Source: Streptomyces aurantiacus JA 4570 (GTDB lineage: Bacteria > Actinomycetota > Actinomycetes > Streptomycetales > Streptomycetaceae). From it: a stretch of DNA of 38,013 nucleotides. Location of the stretch: the NCBI RefSeq assembly GCF_000414115.1, contig NZ_AOPZ01000137.1:1-38013 (forward strand), written 5' to 3'. The notes below the pieces were generated by a model, which ran no database searches, was not told the origin of the DNA, and saw only the letters and a program-made list of their open reading frames with translations. The position numbers were made by a program, and so were the translations under genes. Of the stretch, positions 7,418 to 15,104 are shown in pieces. Position 1 is the first letter of the stretch, and each line of letters begins with the position of its first letter.

Positions 7418-8155
7418 ATGACGATGACCTCGCCCCAGGGGCGCACCGAGCTGCTCAGGCCGGACGGGAGCCCCGTCCGCGTACTCGTCGTGGACGACGA
7501 GGTGTCGCTCACCGATCTGCTGTCCATGGCGCTGCGCTACGAGGGCTGGGAGATTCGCAGCGCCGACGACGGCGCCGGGGCCGTGCGGGCCGCGCGGAGC
7601 TTCCGGCCCGACGTGGTCGTGCTCGACATGATGCTGCCGGACATGGACGGCCTGGCCGTGCTCGGGCGGCTGCGCCGCGAGCTGCCCGACGTGCCGGTGC
7701 TGTTCCTGACCGCCAAGGACACCGTCGAGGACCGCATCGCCGGACTCACCGCGGGCGGCGACGACTACGTGACCAAGCCGTTCGCCCTCGAAGAGGTCGT
7801 GGCACGGCTGCGCGGCCTGATCCGGCGGGCCGGGGCGTCCGGGCGGCGCGGCGATTCCGTGCTCGCCGTCGGCGATCTGACCCTCGACGAGGACAGCCAC
7901 GAGGTGACCCGCGGCGGGGACTCCATCCACCTCACGGCCACCGAGTTCGAGCTGCTCCGCTACCTCATGCGCAATCCGCGGCGCGTGCTCAGCAAGGCGC
8001 AGATCCTCGACCGGGTGTGGAGCTACGACTTCGGGGGCCAGGCCAACGTCGTCGAGCTGTACATCTCGTATCTGCGGAGGAAGATCGACGCCGGCCGGGA
8101 GCCGATGATCCACACGCGGCGGGGCGCCGGGTACCTGATCAAGCCCCTGACCTAA
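7418..8155 (+). CDS. OmpR-family response regulator, no adjacent kinase
   Basis: A 245-aa response regulator. The receiver domain (residues 20-135) has the acidic pair D26/D27, phospho-acceptor D70 (VVVLDMMLPDMDG), the switch Thr in FLTAKD, and the Lys in DYVTKPF. The C-terminal winged helix-turn-helix (about 148-242) contains LTATEFELLRYLMRNPRRV and ends in the wing RRGAGYLIKPL. All catalytic residues are present. OmpR-type regulators normally sit beside a histidine kinase, but the next gene here is an efflux pump with its own TetR regulator and the gene upstream is an amidohydrolase. Its partner is therefore elsewhere or lost. Confidence 0.95.
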   Translation: MTMTSPQGRTELLRPDGSPVRVLVVDDEVSLTDLLSMALRYEGWEIRSADDGAGAVRAARSFRPDVVVLDMMLPDMDGLAVLGRLRRELPDVPVLFLTAKDTVEDRIAGLTAGGDDYVTKPFALEEVVARLRGLIRRAGASGRRGDSVLAVGDLTLDEDSHEVTRGGDSIHLTATEFELLRYLMRNPRRVLSKAQILDRVWSYDFGGQANVVELYISYLRRKIDAGREPMIHTRRGAGYLIKPLT

Positions 8156-8182
8156 GTCGCTGTACAGCGTATGAGGACTTCC

Positions 8183-8219
8183 TCTACGGTGTACGTCGCC
8201 CCACGACGTACACCGTAGA
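8183..8219. promoter_or_regulatory. Perfect 16-bp-arm palindrome, probable TetR operator
   Basis: The arms 8183-8198 and 8204-8219 are exact reverse complements around CCCCA. The core ACGGTGTACGT...ACGTACACCGT is typical of TetR operators that overlap efflux-pump promoters. It ends 16 bp before the MFS start and just before its AAGGAG ribosome site (8224-8229). The likely ligand is the TetR regulator encoded downstream of the pump. As RNA it would form a strong hairpin that could also stop transcription from the response regulator gene. Confidence 0.8.
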
Positions 8220-8235
8220 AGAGAAGGAGCCTCGC

Positions 8236-9789
8236 ATGACGGCGACCACTGCCGACAGCCCCGAGGCGGCCGCCGGGCCCGGCGGCCGCCACCCGCAGCG
8301 CTGGCTGATCCTCGGCGTCATCTGCCTGGCCCAGCTCACCGTGCTGCTCGACAACACCGTCCTGAGCGTCGCGATCCCCTCGCTCACCAGCGAGCTCGAC
8401 GCCTCGTCGGCCGACATCCAGTGGATGATCAACGCGTACTCGCTCGTGCAGTCGGGCCTGCTGCTCACCGCGGGCAGCGCCGCCGACCGCTACGGCCGCA
8501 AGAAGCTGCTGACCGTGGGCCTCGCCCTGTTCGGCGTCGGCTCGCTCGCGGCGGGCCTCGCCCAGTCCTCCGCGCAGCTCATCGCGGCGCGCGCGGGCAT
8601 GGGTGTGGGCGGCGCCCTGCTGATGACGACGACGCTCGCGGTCGTCGTGCAGCTCTTCGACGACACCGAGCGGGTCAAGGCGATCGGCCTCTGGGCGACC
8701 GTCAACTCCCTGGGCTTCGCCGGGGGGCCGCTGCTCGGCGGCTTCATGCTCGACCACTTCTGGTGGGGCTCGATCTTCCTGATCAACATCCCCGTGGCGC
8801 TGGTCGGCATCCTCGCGGTGGTCAAGATGGTGCCCGAGTCCAAGAACCCGCAGGGCGACCGCCCCGACCTGCTCGGCGCGCTGCTCTCGACCATAGGCAT
8901 GGCGTCGGTGGTGTACGCGATCATCTCCGGCCCCGAGCACGGCTGGACCTCGGGCCAGGTCCTGGTGTCGGCGGGCGTCGGCGTGGTGGTCCTCGGCGTC
9001 TTCGCGCTGTGGGAGCTGCGCGTCCCGTACCCCATGCTGGACATGCACTTCTTCCAGAACAAGCGCTTCATCGGCGCGGTGATGGGCGCGGTCCTGGTGG
9101 CCTTCGGCCTCGGCGGCTCGCTGTTCCTGCTCACCCAGCACCTGCAGTTCGTGCTCGGGTACGAGCCGCTTGAGGCGGGCCTGCGCACGGCGCCCCTCGC
9201 CGTCACCGTGGTCGTACTGAACCTGGTGGGCATCGGCGCGAAGCTGCACGCCAAGCTGGGCACGCCCGCGACGATCCTGACGGGCATGACCCTGCTGGCG
9301 GGCGGCCTGGCCGTGGTCGCGTCGTTCGGCGCGCACGACTACTCGGGCATGCTGGCAGGGCTGGTCCTGATGGGCGCGGGCATCTCGTTCGCCATGCCCG
9401 CGATGGCCAACGCCATCATGAGCGCGATCCCGCCGGAGAAGGCCGGTGTGGGCGCGGGCATCAACGGCACGCTGGCGGAGTTCGGCAACGGCCTCGGCGT
9501 CGCCGTGCTCGGCGCGGTCCTCAACTCCCGGTTCTCGGCGCTGGTCGCGGTGTCCGCGGCGTCGTTCCCGGCGGCGATGGCGGCGGCGGGTTCGGCGGGC
9601 GAGCGGGAGCGCATCGCGGACGCGTTCTCCTCCGGCCTCGAGACGAGTCAGCTGGTCGGCGCGGTGGCCCTGTTCCTCGGCGGGGTGCTCGCGGCGGCGT
9701 TGCTGTGGCGGGCGGAGAGGGCAGACTCTGTCCAGCGGGCGTCGGACATGACGGACCAGCGGGCAGCGGACATGACGGACACTGTGTAG
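8236..9789 (+). CDS. DHA2-family (14-TM) MFS drug efflux transporter
   Basis: A 517-aa membrane protein. The first helix carries the drug:H+ antiporter motif LDNTVLSVAIPSL, and loop 2-3 carries GSAADRYGRKKLL, the MFS signature. The antiporter motif C is seen as LGFAGGPLLGG. Its length and helix count fit the 14-helix EmrB/QacA-type exporters of antibiotics and hydrophobic cations. ATG8236 has a strong AAGGAG. Together with the palindrome at 8183-8219 and the TetR gene 39 bp downstream it forms a typical self-controlled efflux cassette. The last residues come from a 24-bp repeat (9733-9780). Confidence 0.94.
   Translation: MTATTADSPEAAAGPGGRHPQRWLILGVICLAQLTVLLDNTVLSVAIPSLTSELDASSADIQWMINAYSLVQSGLLLTAGSAADRYGRKKLLTVGLALFGVGSLAAGLAQSSAQLIAARAGMGVGGALLMTTTLAVVVQLFDDTERVKAIGLWATVNSLGFAGGPLLGGFMLDHFWWGSIFLINIPVALVGILAVVKMVPESKNPQGDRPDLLGALLSTIGMASVVYAIISGPEHGWTSGQVLVSAGVGVVVLGVFALWELRVPYPMLDMHFFQNKRFIGAVMGAVLVAFGLGGSLFLLTQHLQFVLGYEPLEAGLRTAPLAVTVVVLNLVGIGAKLHAKLGTPATILTGMTLLAGGLAVVASFGAHDYSGMLAGLVLMGAGISFAMPAMANAIMSAIPPEKAGVGAGINGTLAEFGNGLGVAVLGAVLNSRFSALVAVSAASFPAAMAAAGSAGERERIADAFSSGLETSQLVGAVALFLGGVLAAALLWRAERADSVQRASDMTDQRAADMTDTV
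9733..9780 (+). repeat. Two 24-bp in-frame repeats at the end of the MFS gene
   Basis: Units 9733-9756 and 9757-9780 match at 22 of 24 positions. They encode Gln-Arg-Ala-Ser-Asp-Met-Thr-Asp and Gln-Arg-Ala-Ala-Asp-Met-Thr-Asp, just before the final Thr-Val-stop. Confidence 0.93.
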
Positions 9790-9828
9790 GACCCGTACGA
9801 GGTGGTATCCGTACCAGAGAGGTGCGCC

Positions 9829-10602
9829 ATGGCGAAGGCAGCCGACCGCGCGAAGCGAGCGGCGCGCACGAGCGTCTGGCTGGAGGGCAAGGCACCGCGC
9901 ACCACCAGCCGCAGGGGGGACCAGCCGGCCGGCCTGGACCGGGACCGCATCACCGAGGCCACCGTCCGGCTCCTGGACGCGGAGGGCCTCGCCAAGTTCT
10001 CCATGCGCCGGCTCGCCGCCGAGCTGAACGTGACGGCGATGTCCGTGTACTGGTACGTGGACACCAAGGACGACCTGCTGGAGCTCGCGCTCGACCGGGT
10101 GGCCGCGGAGGTGCGGCTGCCCGACACCGAGACCGCGCCCGACCAGTGGCGCGAACAGCTCCGCGAACTGGCCGCCGGATACCGGGATCTGCTGGTCCGC
10201 CACCCCTGGGTGTCGCCGCTGATCGGCGAGTTCCTGAACATCGGGCCGAACTGGCTGGAGTTCTCCCTCGCCATCCAGCGCGCCGTGCGGAACACCGGGC
10301 TCACGCCCTACCGCCAGAACGGGGCGATCGCCGCGGTGTTCCAGTTCGTGTACGGCTTCGGGACCATCGAGGGGCACTTCCTCGCCCGGTGCGCGGCCGC
10401 GGGGATGACCCAGGACGAGTACTTCCGGGACGCGGTCGGCACCGTCAACGAGGAACTCGCCGACAACGAGGCGGTGCGGGCCGCCTCGGAACTGATGGAG
10501 TCCCGCAGCGAGGGCACCGTCACCGAGATGTGGGAACGGGACTTCACGATCGCCCTCGACCTGATGATCGCGGGCATCGAGTCGCTCCTCGAACGGGACT
10601 GA
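9829..10602 (+). CDS. TetR family regulator of the adjacent efflux pump
   Basis: A 257-aa regulator with an N-terminal extension of about 45 residues. The TetR DNA-binding domain follows: ITEATVRLLDAEGLAKFSM, then the recognition part LAAELNVTAMSVYWYVDTKDDL. The C-terminal ligand domain contains LVRHPWVSPLI and resembles the TetR_C type found in TetR itself. ATG9829 has GAGAGG 7 nt upstream. It lies 39 bp after the MFS gene on the same strand. A weaker inverted pair GTACG...CGTAC (9794-9813) lies just before this gene, so it may have an extra internal operator. Confidence 0.9.
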   Translation: MAKAADRAKRAARTSVWLEGKAPRTTSRRGDQPAGLDRDRITEATVRLLDAEGLAKFSMRRLAAELNVTAMSVYWYVDTKDDLLELALDRVAAEVRLPDTETAPDQWREQLRELAAGYRDLLVRHPWVSPLIGEFLNIGPNWLEFSLAIQRAVRNTGLTPYRQNGAIAAVFQFVYGFGTIEGHFLARCAAAGMTQDEYFRDAVGTVNEELADNEAVRAASELMESRSEGTVTEMWERDFTIALDLMIAGIESLLERD

Positions 10603-10607
10603 CGCCT

Positions 10608-10626
10608 CCCGGGGGATACCCCCGGG
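10608..10626. terminator. Terminator between convergent tetR and yceI-like genes
   Basis: A perfect 8-bp stem CCCGGGGG / CCCCCGGG with loop ATA lies in the 37-bp gap between the two convergent stop codons and can serve both directions. Confidence 0.75.
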
Positions 10627-10639
10627 ACGGCCGCCCAGG

Positions 10640-11458
10640 TCAGCCCTGCGGCAGGCTCTCCCCCTGCACGGCCTGGATGTCCAGCTCCACCCGCAGCGTC
10701 GTGCCGATCGCGGAGATGCCCGCCTGGAGGACCTGGTTGTAGTTCATGGCGAAGTCCTCGCGGCGCAGTTCGGCGGTGGCACGGAAGGCCGCGCGGGTGC
10801 CGCCCCAGGGGTCGGCGCCGGTGCCGAGGTAGGCCAGGTCGAGGTCGACGGGGCGTACGACGCCGTGCATGCCGAGCTCGCCGTGCACCGTCCACCGGTC
10901 CGACCCGGCGGGTTCGAGCCCGGTCGACCGGTAGGTGATCTCCGGGTACGTCTCCACGTCCAGGAAGTCGGCGGACTTCAGGTGCCCGTCGCGCATCCCG
11001 TTGCCCGTGTCGACGGACGCGGCCCGGATCACCGCCTCGACCCGCGACTTCTCCAGGTCCTCGGCGATCTCGACCCGCCCGGAGAACTCGTCGAACCGCC
11101 CGCGCACGCTGGAGATCCCCAGGTGCTGGGCGACGGCGGCCACGGACGAGTGGGCCGGGTCGATGGTCCAGGGCCCGGGCGGCGGCAGCTCCGTGCCGCC
11201 GGCGCGGGCGAGGACCACGTTGCCGACGTCGGCCCGCCCGCTCGCGGTGACGAGGGCGGTGGCGGCGGCGGGGGCGTACCCGACGGCGGTGACGATGACG
11301 GTGTACGGCCCGGCGGCCAGCTCCGTGGCGTCCCGCACCACGCCCTCGCCGTCGACATCGGCGCGCAGCACCTGCGCACCCGTCATGTCCGTGACGGTCA
11401 CGACGGCGTGCGACACCGCCCACCCGTCCCGCGTCCGAACCCGCGCACTGAGTCCCAC
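10640..11458 (-). CDS. YceI family protein with N-terminal carboxypeptidase-regulatory-like domain
   Basis: A 272-aa two-domain protein. Residues 1-88 form a prealbumin/carboxypeptidase-regulatory-like beta-sandwich, recognisable from VSHAVVTVTDMTGAQVLRAD and LAAGPYTVIVTAVGYAP. Residues 94-270 are a YceI lipocalin-like barrel: WTIDPAHSSV, ISSVRGRFDEFSG, and LHGVV-like GMHGVVRPVDLDL. YceI proteins bind polyisoprenoid-type lipids. Most are exported, but no signal peptide is present here, so the protein should be cytosolic. GTG11458 has GAAGGA 6 nt upstream. The first domain is of the same type as the three on the tail of the MFS pump upstream (11851-14430). Confidence 0.85.
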   Translation of the reverse strand: MGLSARVRTRDGWAVSHAVVTVTDMTGAQVLRADVDGEGVVRDATELAAGPYTVIVTAVGYAPAAATALVTASGRADVGNVVLARAGGTELPPPGPWTIDPAHSSVAAVAQHLGISSVRGRFDEFSGRVEIAEDLEKSRVEAVIRAASVDTGNGMRDGHLKSADFLDVETYPEITYRSTGLEPAGSDRWTVHGELGMHGVVRPVDLDLAYLGTGADPWGGTRAAFRATAELRREDFAMNYNQVLQAGISAIGTTLRVELDIQAVQGESLPQG

Positions 11459-11571
11459 GTTTTCCTTCTCCCTCTTTTGCGCCTAAACCGGCGCCGCTCT
11501 CGCGGACCAAATTGCTCGCCGCGGTGGTTGCTCAATTGATGGTTGCGGTGAACTCGTGGCTCTATGCAATC

Positions 11572-11631
11572 GGCCCCCGGCGGTGGCGACCGGCCGTCCC
11601 CAACCGTCGCGTCGCCACCGTCCCGGGGGCC
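11572..11631. promoter_or_regulatory. Long GC hairpin upstream of the yceI-like gene
   Basis: The left arm 11572-11590 (GGCCCCCGG, CGGTGGCGAC) pairs with 11611-11631 except for a 2-nt bulge, giving 19 bp. It adjoins the MITE-like element and lies about 115 bp before the YceI start. It may end minus-strand transcription from the MITE side or be a decayed element end. Confidence 0.5.
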
Positions 11632-11633
11632 TG

Positions 11634-11795
11634 AGGGCCTGTCTTGCGGGTCATGCCGGGCTCGCGGGGCCTGGCACGCACGCTCGCCGCGTTGTCGTCA
11701 ATCGCCGACGCTCCGCGTCGACTCAATCCTCCGCCTTGCGATCGCACGCGCCAGGCCCCGCTCCCTGATCCGGCCTGACCCACAAGACAGGCCCT
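11634..11795. mobile_element. MITE-like element with ~50-bp imperfect terminal inverted repeats
   Basis: The element is about 162 bp. Its left end starts AGGGCCTGTCTTG and its right end is the reverse complement CAAGACAGGCCCT. Pairing extends inward through GGGTCA, GCCGG and CGGGGCCTGGC with few mismatches, and about 60 bp lie between the arms. There is no coding capacity. The ends recall short non-autonomous elements scattered in Streptomyces genomes that are related to IS ends. I see no clear target-site duplication. It sits between the terminator of the MFS gene and the promoter side of the YceI gene. Confidence 0.75.
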
Positions 11796-11801
11796 ACCGC
11801 A

Positions 11802-11844
11802 CCGCCCGGGGGCCGCGTCCGCTCAAAGCGCGGCCCCGGGGCGG
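11802..11844 (-). terminator. Terminator of the MFS fusion gene
   Basis: Near-perfect 16-bp arms (CCGCCCGGGGGCCGCG against CGCGGCCCCGGGGCGG, one mismatch) enclose an 11-nt loop. The hairpin begins 7 nt after the TAA stop (11851) of the minus-strand MFS gene. Confidence 0.8.
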
Positions 11845-11850
11845 GGTCAT

Positions 11851-14430
11851 TTACTCGCCCGGGTGGGCGAGTTCGATGTCGTGCCCGTCGACGACGCCGC
11901 CGTCGCCGCCGACCGTCAGGCCGGTGGCCACGGGCGGGTACCCGGTCGCGATGACCGTGTACTCGCCGCCGTCCAGGTCCGTGAAGGCGTACTCGCCGTC
12001 CGCGCCGGTCGTGGCGGTGGCCACGACGTTCCCGGCCGCGTCCACGAGGGTGACGCGGGCGCCGTTCAGCGGTCCGCCCGCGGCCCGCACGGTGCCGAGC
12101 ACCCGCGCGCCGGAGCGCAGTTCGACCTCGACGCGGGTGACGCCCACGCCGGACACCTCGACGGGCAGCGCCACCGGCCGGTGCCCCGCCGCGTTCACGG
12201 CGACGGTCACGGGCCCGGGCACCAGCTCGGCGAAGGCGAAGTCGCCCTGGTCGCCGGAGGCGCCGGTGGCGAGCACGTCGCCGCGTACATCGGTCACGAC
12301 GACCATCGCGCCTGCCACGGGCAGCTTCGCGTCGGCGGTGCGCACGATGCCGCTGAGCCCGCTGGTGCCGCTGAGCAGCAGGTCGTACGCGAGCGGCTCC
12401 TCGCCGACCACGACCGTCGACGCCTGCGGCTGGAAGCCGTCGGCGGAGGCGATCAGGACGTACGAACCGGCGCCGGGCGCGTCCACCGCGTACGAGCCGT
12501 CGTCCTGGGCGACCGCACGGCCCAGCTGCCGTCCGCCGAGCGAGATCAGCGTGACCGCGGCCCGCGGCACGGGCGCGCTCTCGGCGCCGCGGACGAAGCC
12601 GCGGACCGGGACACCGCCGGTGACCTGCACGGACGCGTCACCGGAGCCCGCGCCCGCCACGGACGCCACGGCGGCGAGCCGCTGCGTGCCCTCGGGACCG
12701 GCTTCGGCCGTGGGCCCGGTGCCCGCGGCCACGGAGGCGAGCACGGGCTCCTCGGCGGCCGAAGTGGCCGGGGCGGCGGGGGCCGCCGCGGGAGCGGGGG
12801 AGGACGAGTCGGCGCCCTGCGCCATCGCCCCCGCCGTCCTCAGCGGCACTTCCTTGATGAACAGCGTGACGAGGAACGCGGCGAACGCGATCGGCGCGGC
12901 GATCAGGAACACGTCCGCGATGCCGTGGCCGTAGGCGCTCTCCATCACGGTACGGAACGGCGCGGGCAGCGCGTCCAGGTCCGGGATGCCGCCACCGCCG
13001 GTGCCGCCGTGGCCGAACGCGGCGCCCTTCGGACCGAGGTCGGCGAGGCCGTCCTTGACGTAGTCGGTGATGCGCGTGGACATCACGGCGCCGAGCGCGG
13101 AGACACCCATGGCGCCGCCGAGGGACCGGAAGAAGGTGACGACGGAGCTGGCGGCGCCGATGTCCTCCGCGGCGACCTGGTTCTGCGTGCAGAGCACCAG
13201 GTTCTGCATCATCATGCCGATGCCGAGGCCCATCAGGACCATGTAGCAGGCGATGTGCCAGTACGCGGTGTCGTACCGCATGGTGCCGAGCAGACCCAGA
13301 CCGGCGGTCAGCAGCACACCACCGCTGACCAGCCATGCCTTCCACTTGCCCGTCTTGGTGATCAACTGCCCCGAGACGGTGGACGAGACGAACAGGCCCG
13401 CGATCATCGGGATCGTCATGACACCCGACATCGTCGGCGACTTGCCGCGCGCGAGCTGGAAGTACTGGCTGAAGAAGACGGTGCCCGCGAACATCGCGAC
13501 ACCCACGAACAGCGAGGCGAGCGAGGCCAGCGCGATGGTCCGGTTGCGGAAGAGCCGCAGCGGGATGATCGGCTCGCTGGCCTTGGACTCGACGAGCAGG
13601 AACAGCAGGCCGAGCACGATCGCGCCGCCCACCATCGTGTACGTCTGCCACGACAGCCACTCGTACTTCTTGCCGGCGCCGGTGCCCGCGAACGTCACCC
13701 ACACCAGGAGCAGCGAGACGGCGGCGGTGATGAAGAAGGCACCGCCCCAGTCGACCTTCACTTCCCGCTTCACCACGGGCAGCTTCAGGGTCTTCTGCAG
13801 CACGATCAGCGCGATGACCGCGAACGGCACGCCGACGTAGAAGCACCAGCGCCAGCCGAGCCACGAGGTGTCGGTGATGACGCCGCCGAGCAGCGGGCCG
13901 CCGACGGTGGCGACGGCGAAGGTCGCGCCTAGGTAGCCGGAGTAACGCCCGCGCTCACGCGGGGAGATCATCGCGGCCATGACGATCTGGGCGAGCGCCG
14001 ACAGGCCGCCGACGCCGATGCCCTGCACCACACGGCAGGCGATCAGCATCCCGGCGTTCTGCGAGAGGCCGGCCGCGGCCGACCCGAGCACAAAGATGAC
14101 CAGGGCTATCTGGACGAGCGTCTTCTTGCTGAACAGGTCGGAGAGCTTGCCCCACAGCGGGGTGCTCGCCGTCATCGAGAGCAGCGCGGCGGTGACGACC
14201 CAGGTGTAGGCGGACTGGCCGCCACCGAGGTCACCGATGATCTCGGGCAGGGCGTTGGAGACGATCGTCGACGAGAGGATCGCGACGAACATGCCGAGCA
14301 GCAGGCCGGAGAGCGCCTCCATGATCTGCCGGTGCGTCATCGGGGCACCGTCGGCGCCGCCGCCGTGGCCGCCGTGCGCTCCATGCTTGGCATGGCTGCC
14401 CCGCACACCGGACGGTGTGGATGTTGCCAT
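11851..14430 (-). CDS. MFS (DHA2) transporter fused to three carboxypeptidase-regulatory-like domains
   Basis: An 859-aa protein. A His/Gly-rich start (HAKHGAHGGHGGG) is followed by a 14-helix MFS exporter (about 35-535) with motifs SSTIVSNALPEI, LWGKLSDLFSKK and VGGPLLGGVI. An Ala/Pro-rich linker leads to three tandem beta-sandwich domains at about 609-690, 691-775 and 776-859. Each has the GxVR...P..GA.V.L.D..G and DGxYAF..L..G.Y.V pattern of carboxypeptidase-regulatory/prealbumin-like folds. Plain members of this exporter family end near residue 540. Both ends of a 14-helix MFS protein face the cytosol, so the domains should be intracellular. ATG14430 has AAGGAA 5 nt upstream. The MarR gene ends 43 bp upstream, and the two likely form an operon. 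Confidence 0.92.
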   Translation of the reverse strand: MATSTPSGVRGSHAKHGAHGGHGGGADGAPMTHRQIMEALSGLLLGMFVAILSSTIVSNALPEIIGDLGGGQSAYTWVVTAALLSMTASTPLWGKLSDLFSKKTLVQIALVIFVLGSAAAGLSQNAGMLIACRVVQGIGVGGLSALAQIVMAAMISPRERGRYSGYLGATFAVATVGGPLLGGVITDTSWLGWRWCFYVGVPFAVIALIVLQKTLKLPVVKREVKVDWGGAFFITAAVSLLLVWVTFAGTGAGKKYEWLSWQTYTMVGGAIVLGLLFLLVESKASEPIIPLRLFRNRTIALASLASLFVGVAMFAGTVFFSQYFQLARGKSPTMSGVMTIPMIAGLFVSSTVSGQLITKTGKWKAWLVSGGVLLTAGLGLLGTMRYDTAYWHIACYMVLMGLGIGMMMQNLVLCTQNQVAAEDIGAASSVVTFFRSLGGAMGVSALGAVMSTRITDYVKDGLADLGPKGAAFGHGGTGGGGIPDLDALPAPFRTVMESAYGHGIADVFLIAAPIAFAAFLVTLFIKEVPLRTAGAMAQGADSSSPAPAAAPAAPATSAAEEPVLASVAAGTGPTAEAGPEGTQRLAAVASVAGAGSGDASVQVTGGVPVRGFVRGAESAPVPRAAVTLISLGGRQLGRAVAQDDGSYAVDAPGAGSYVLIASADGFQPQASTVVVGEEPLAYDLLLSGTSGLSGIVRTADAKLPVAGAMVVVTDVRGDVLATGASGDQGDFAFAELVPGPVTVAVNAAGHRPVALPVEVSGVGVTRVEVELRSGARVLGTVRAAGGPLNGARVTLVDAAGNVVATATTGADGEYAFTDLDGGEYTVIATGYPPVATGLTVGGDGGVVDGHDIELAHPGE

Positions 14431-14473
14431 GGGTTTCCTTTTCCTGATTCTTACGCGGGTGTACGGGTTGTTC

Positions 14474-14929
14474 TCACGCGGGTGTGCGGGCCGCGGCCGC
14501 GCGGCAGTCCCCGAAGCTGGTGCGCAGGCGCGCGAGCAACGCGCTCAGCTGCCCGACCTCGTCGTCGGACCAGTCGTGCAGATAGTGGGCGAGCGTCCGC
14601 ATGGACAGCTCGGACAGCTCCGCGAACTTGTCCTCGCCCGCGGGCGTGAGCCGCAGGATGCGCGAGCGCTTGTCCGCGGGGTCGGGGGCCCGGTCGATCC
14701 AGCCGCGCTCCGCGACGTGCGCGACATGGCGGCTGGTCACCGACATGTCGACGGCGAGCAGCTCGGCGAGCCGGCTCATCCGCATCTCGCCGTGCCGCTG
14801 CAGCAGCGTGAGCACGGCGGCGGAGCCGCCCGGGCAGTCCGCGGGCAGGCCACGGCCGAGGCCGCGCTTCACGGCGCCGATGGCGCTGAGCTGGCGGGCC
14901 AGCTCCTCGTATTCACGCTGTGCGGCCAC
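14474..14929 (-). CDS. MarR family transcriptional regulator
   Basis: A 151-aa winged-helix regulator: MRMSRLAELLAVDMSVTSRHVAHV is the helix-turn-helix, followed by the wing DPADKRSRILRLTPAGE and the C-terminal dimerisation helix. MarR proteins usually repress adjacent efflux genes and are released by small ligands; the MFS fusion gene is directly downstream. I chose GTG14929, which has GAGGGTGGG upstream. The upstream in-frame ATG14965 has no ribosome site and lies among the operator palindromes and the probable -10 element. Confidence 0.9.
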   Translation of the reverse strand: MAAQREYEELARQLSAIGAVKRGLGRGLPADCPGGSAAVLTLLQRHGEMRMSRLAELLAVDMSVTSRHVAHVAERGWIDRAPDPADKRSRILRLTPAGEDKFAELSELSMRTLAHYLHDWSDDEVGQLSALLARLRTSFGDCRAAAARTPA

Positions 14930-14947
14930 GGACCCACCCTCGCTTTC

Positions 14948-14990
14948 GTTGCTTAGGGCAACCATAAAGACAGTTGGTTGCCGCAGGCAA
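14948..14990 (-). promoter_or_regulatory. Two MarR-type operators over the marR promoter
   Basis: GTTGC-TTAGG-GCAAC (14948-14962) and TTGCC-GCA-GGCAA (14978-14990) are two palindromes sharing the half-site TTGC/GCAA. On the minus strand TTGCCT (14990-14985) and TTTATG (14968-14963) could be the -35 and -10 hexamers with a 16-nt spacer. The palindromes would then cover the -35 and the start site, the expected layout for autorepression of the marR-MFS operon. Confidence 0.6.
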
Positions 14991-15066
14991 ACTAAAACCG
15001 GACCAACGGGCTAAAGCCCTGGTAAAGCTCTCGGAGCCCACCCGTAAAGTCGCCGGTCAGCGGGGG

Positions 15067-15096
15067 TTGGGCCGGGCGAGGGGGATTCGCTAGGGT
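15067..15096 (+). promoter_or_regulatory. Promoter of the small membrane protein gene
   Basis: TTGGGC (15067-15072) and TAGGGT (15091-15096) are separated by 18 nt. The start point would be near 15103, one or two bases before ATG15105, giving an almost leaderless mRNA. Confidence 0.6.
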
Positions 15097-15104
15097 CCTG
15101 CCTC

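Noticed and set aside
8152..10377. 741-codon open frame on the minus strand
   Set aside because: It lies antisense to the MFS and TetR genes. Its translation is His/Arg/Gln/Gly-rich without any domain, typical of a shadow frame in high-GC DNA.
7418..10602. Two-component-controlled efflux operon (regulator plus MFS as one unit)
   Set aside because: The palindrome at 8183-8219 and the TetR gene give the pump its own control, and the palindrome would also act as a hairpin between the two genes.
11863..13932. 689-codon open frame on the plus strand
   Set aside because: Antisense to the MFS fusion gene; low-complexity His/Arg/Gly/Asp composition and no recognisable motif.
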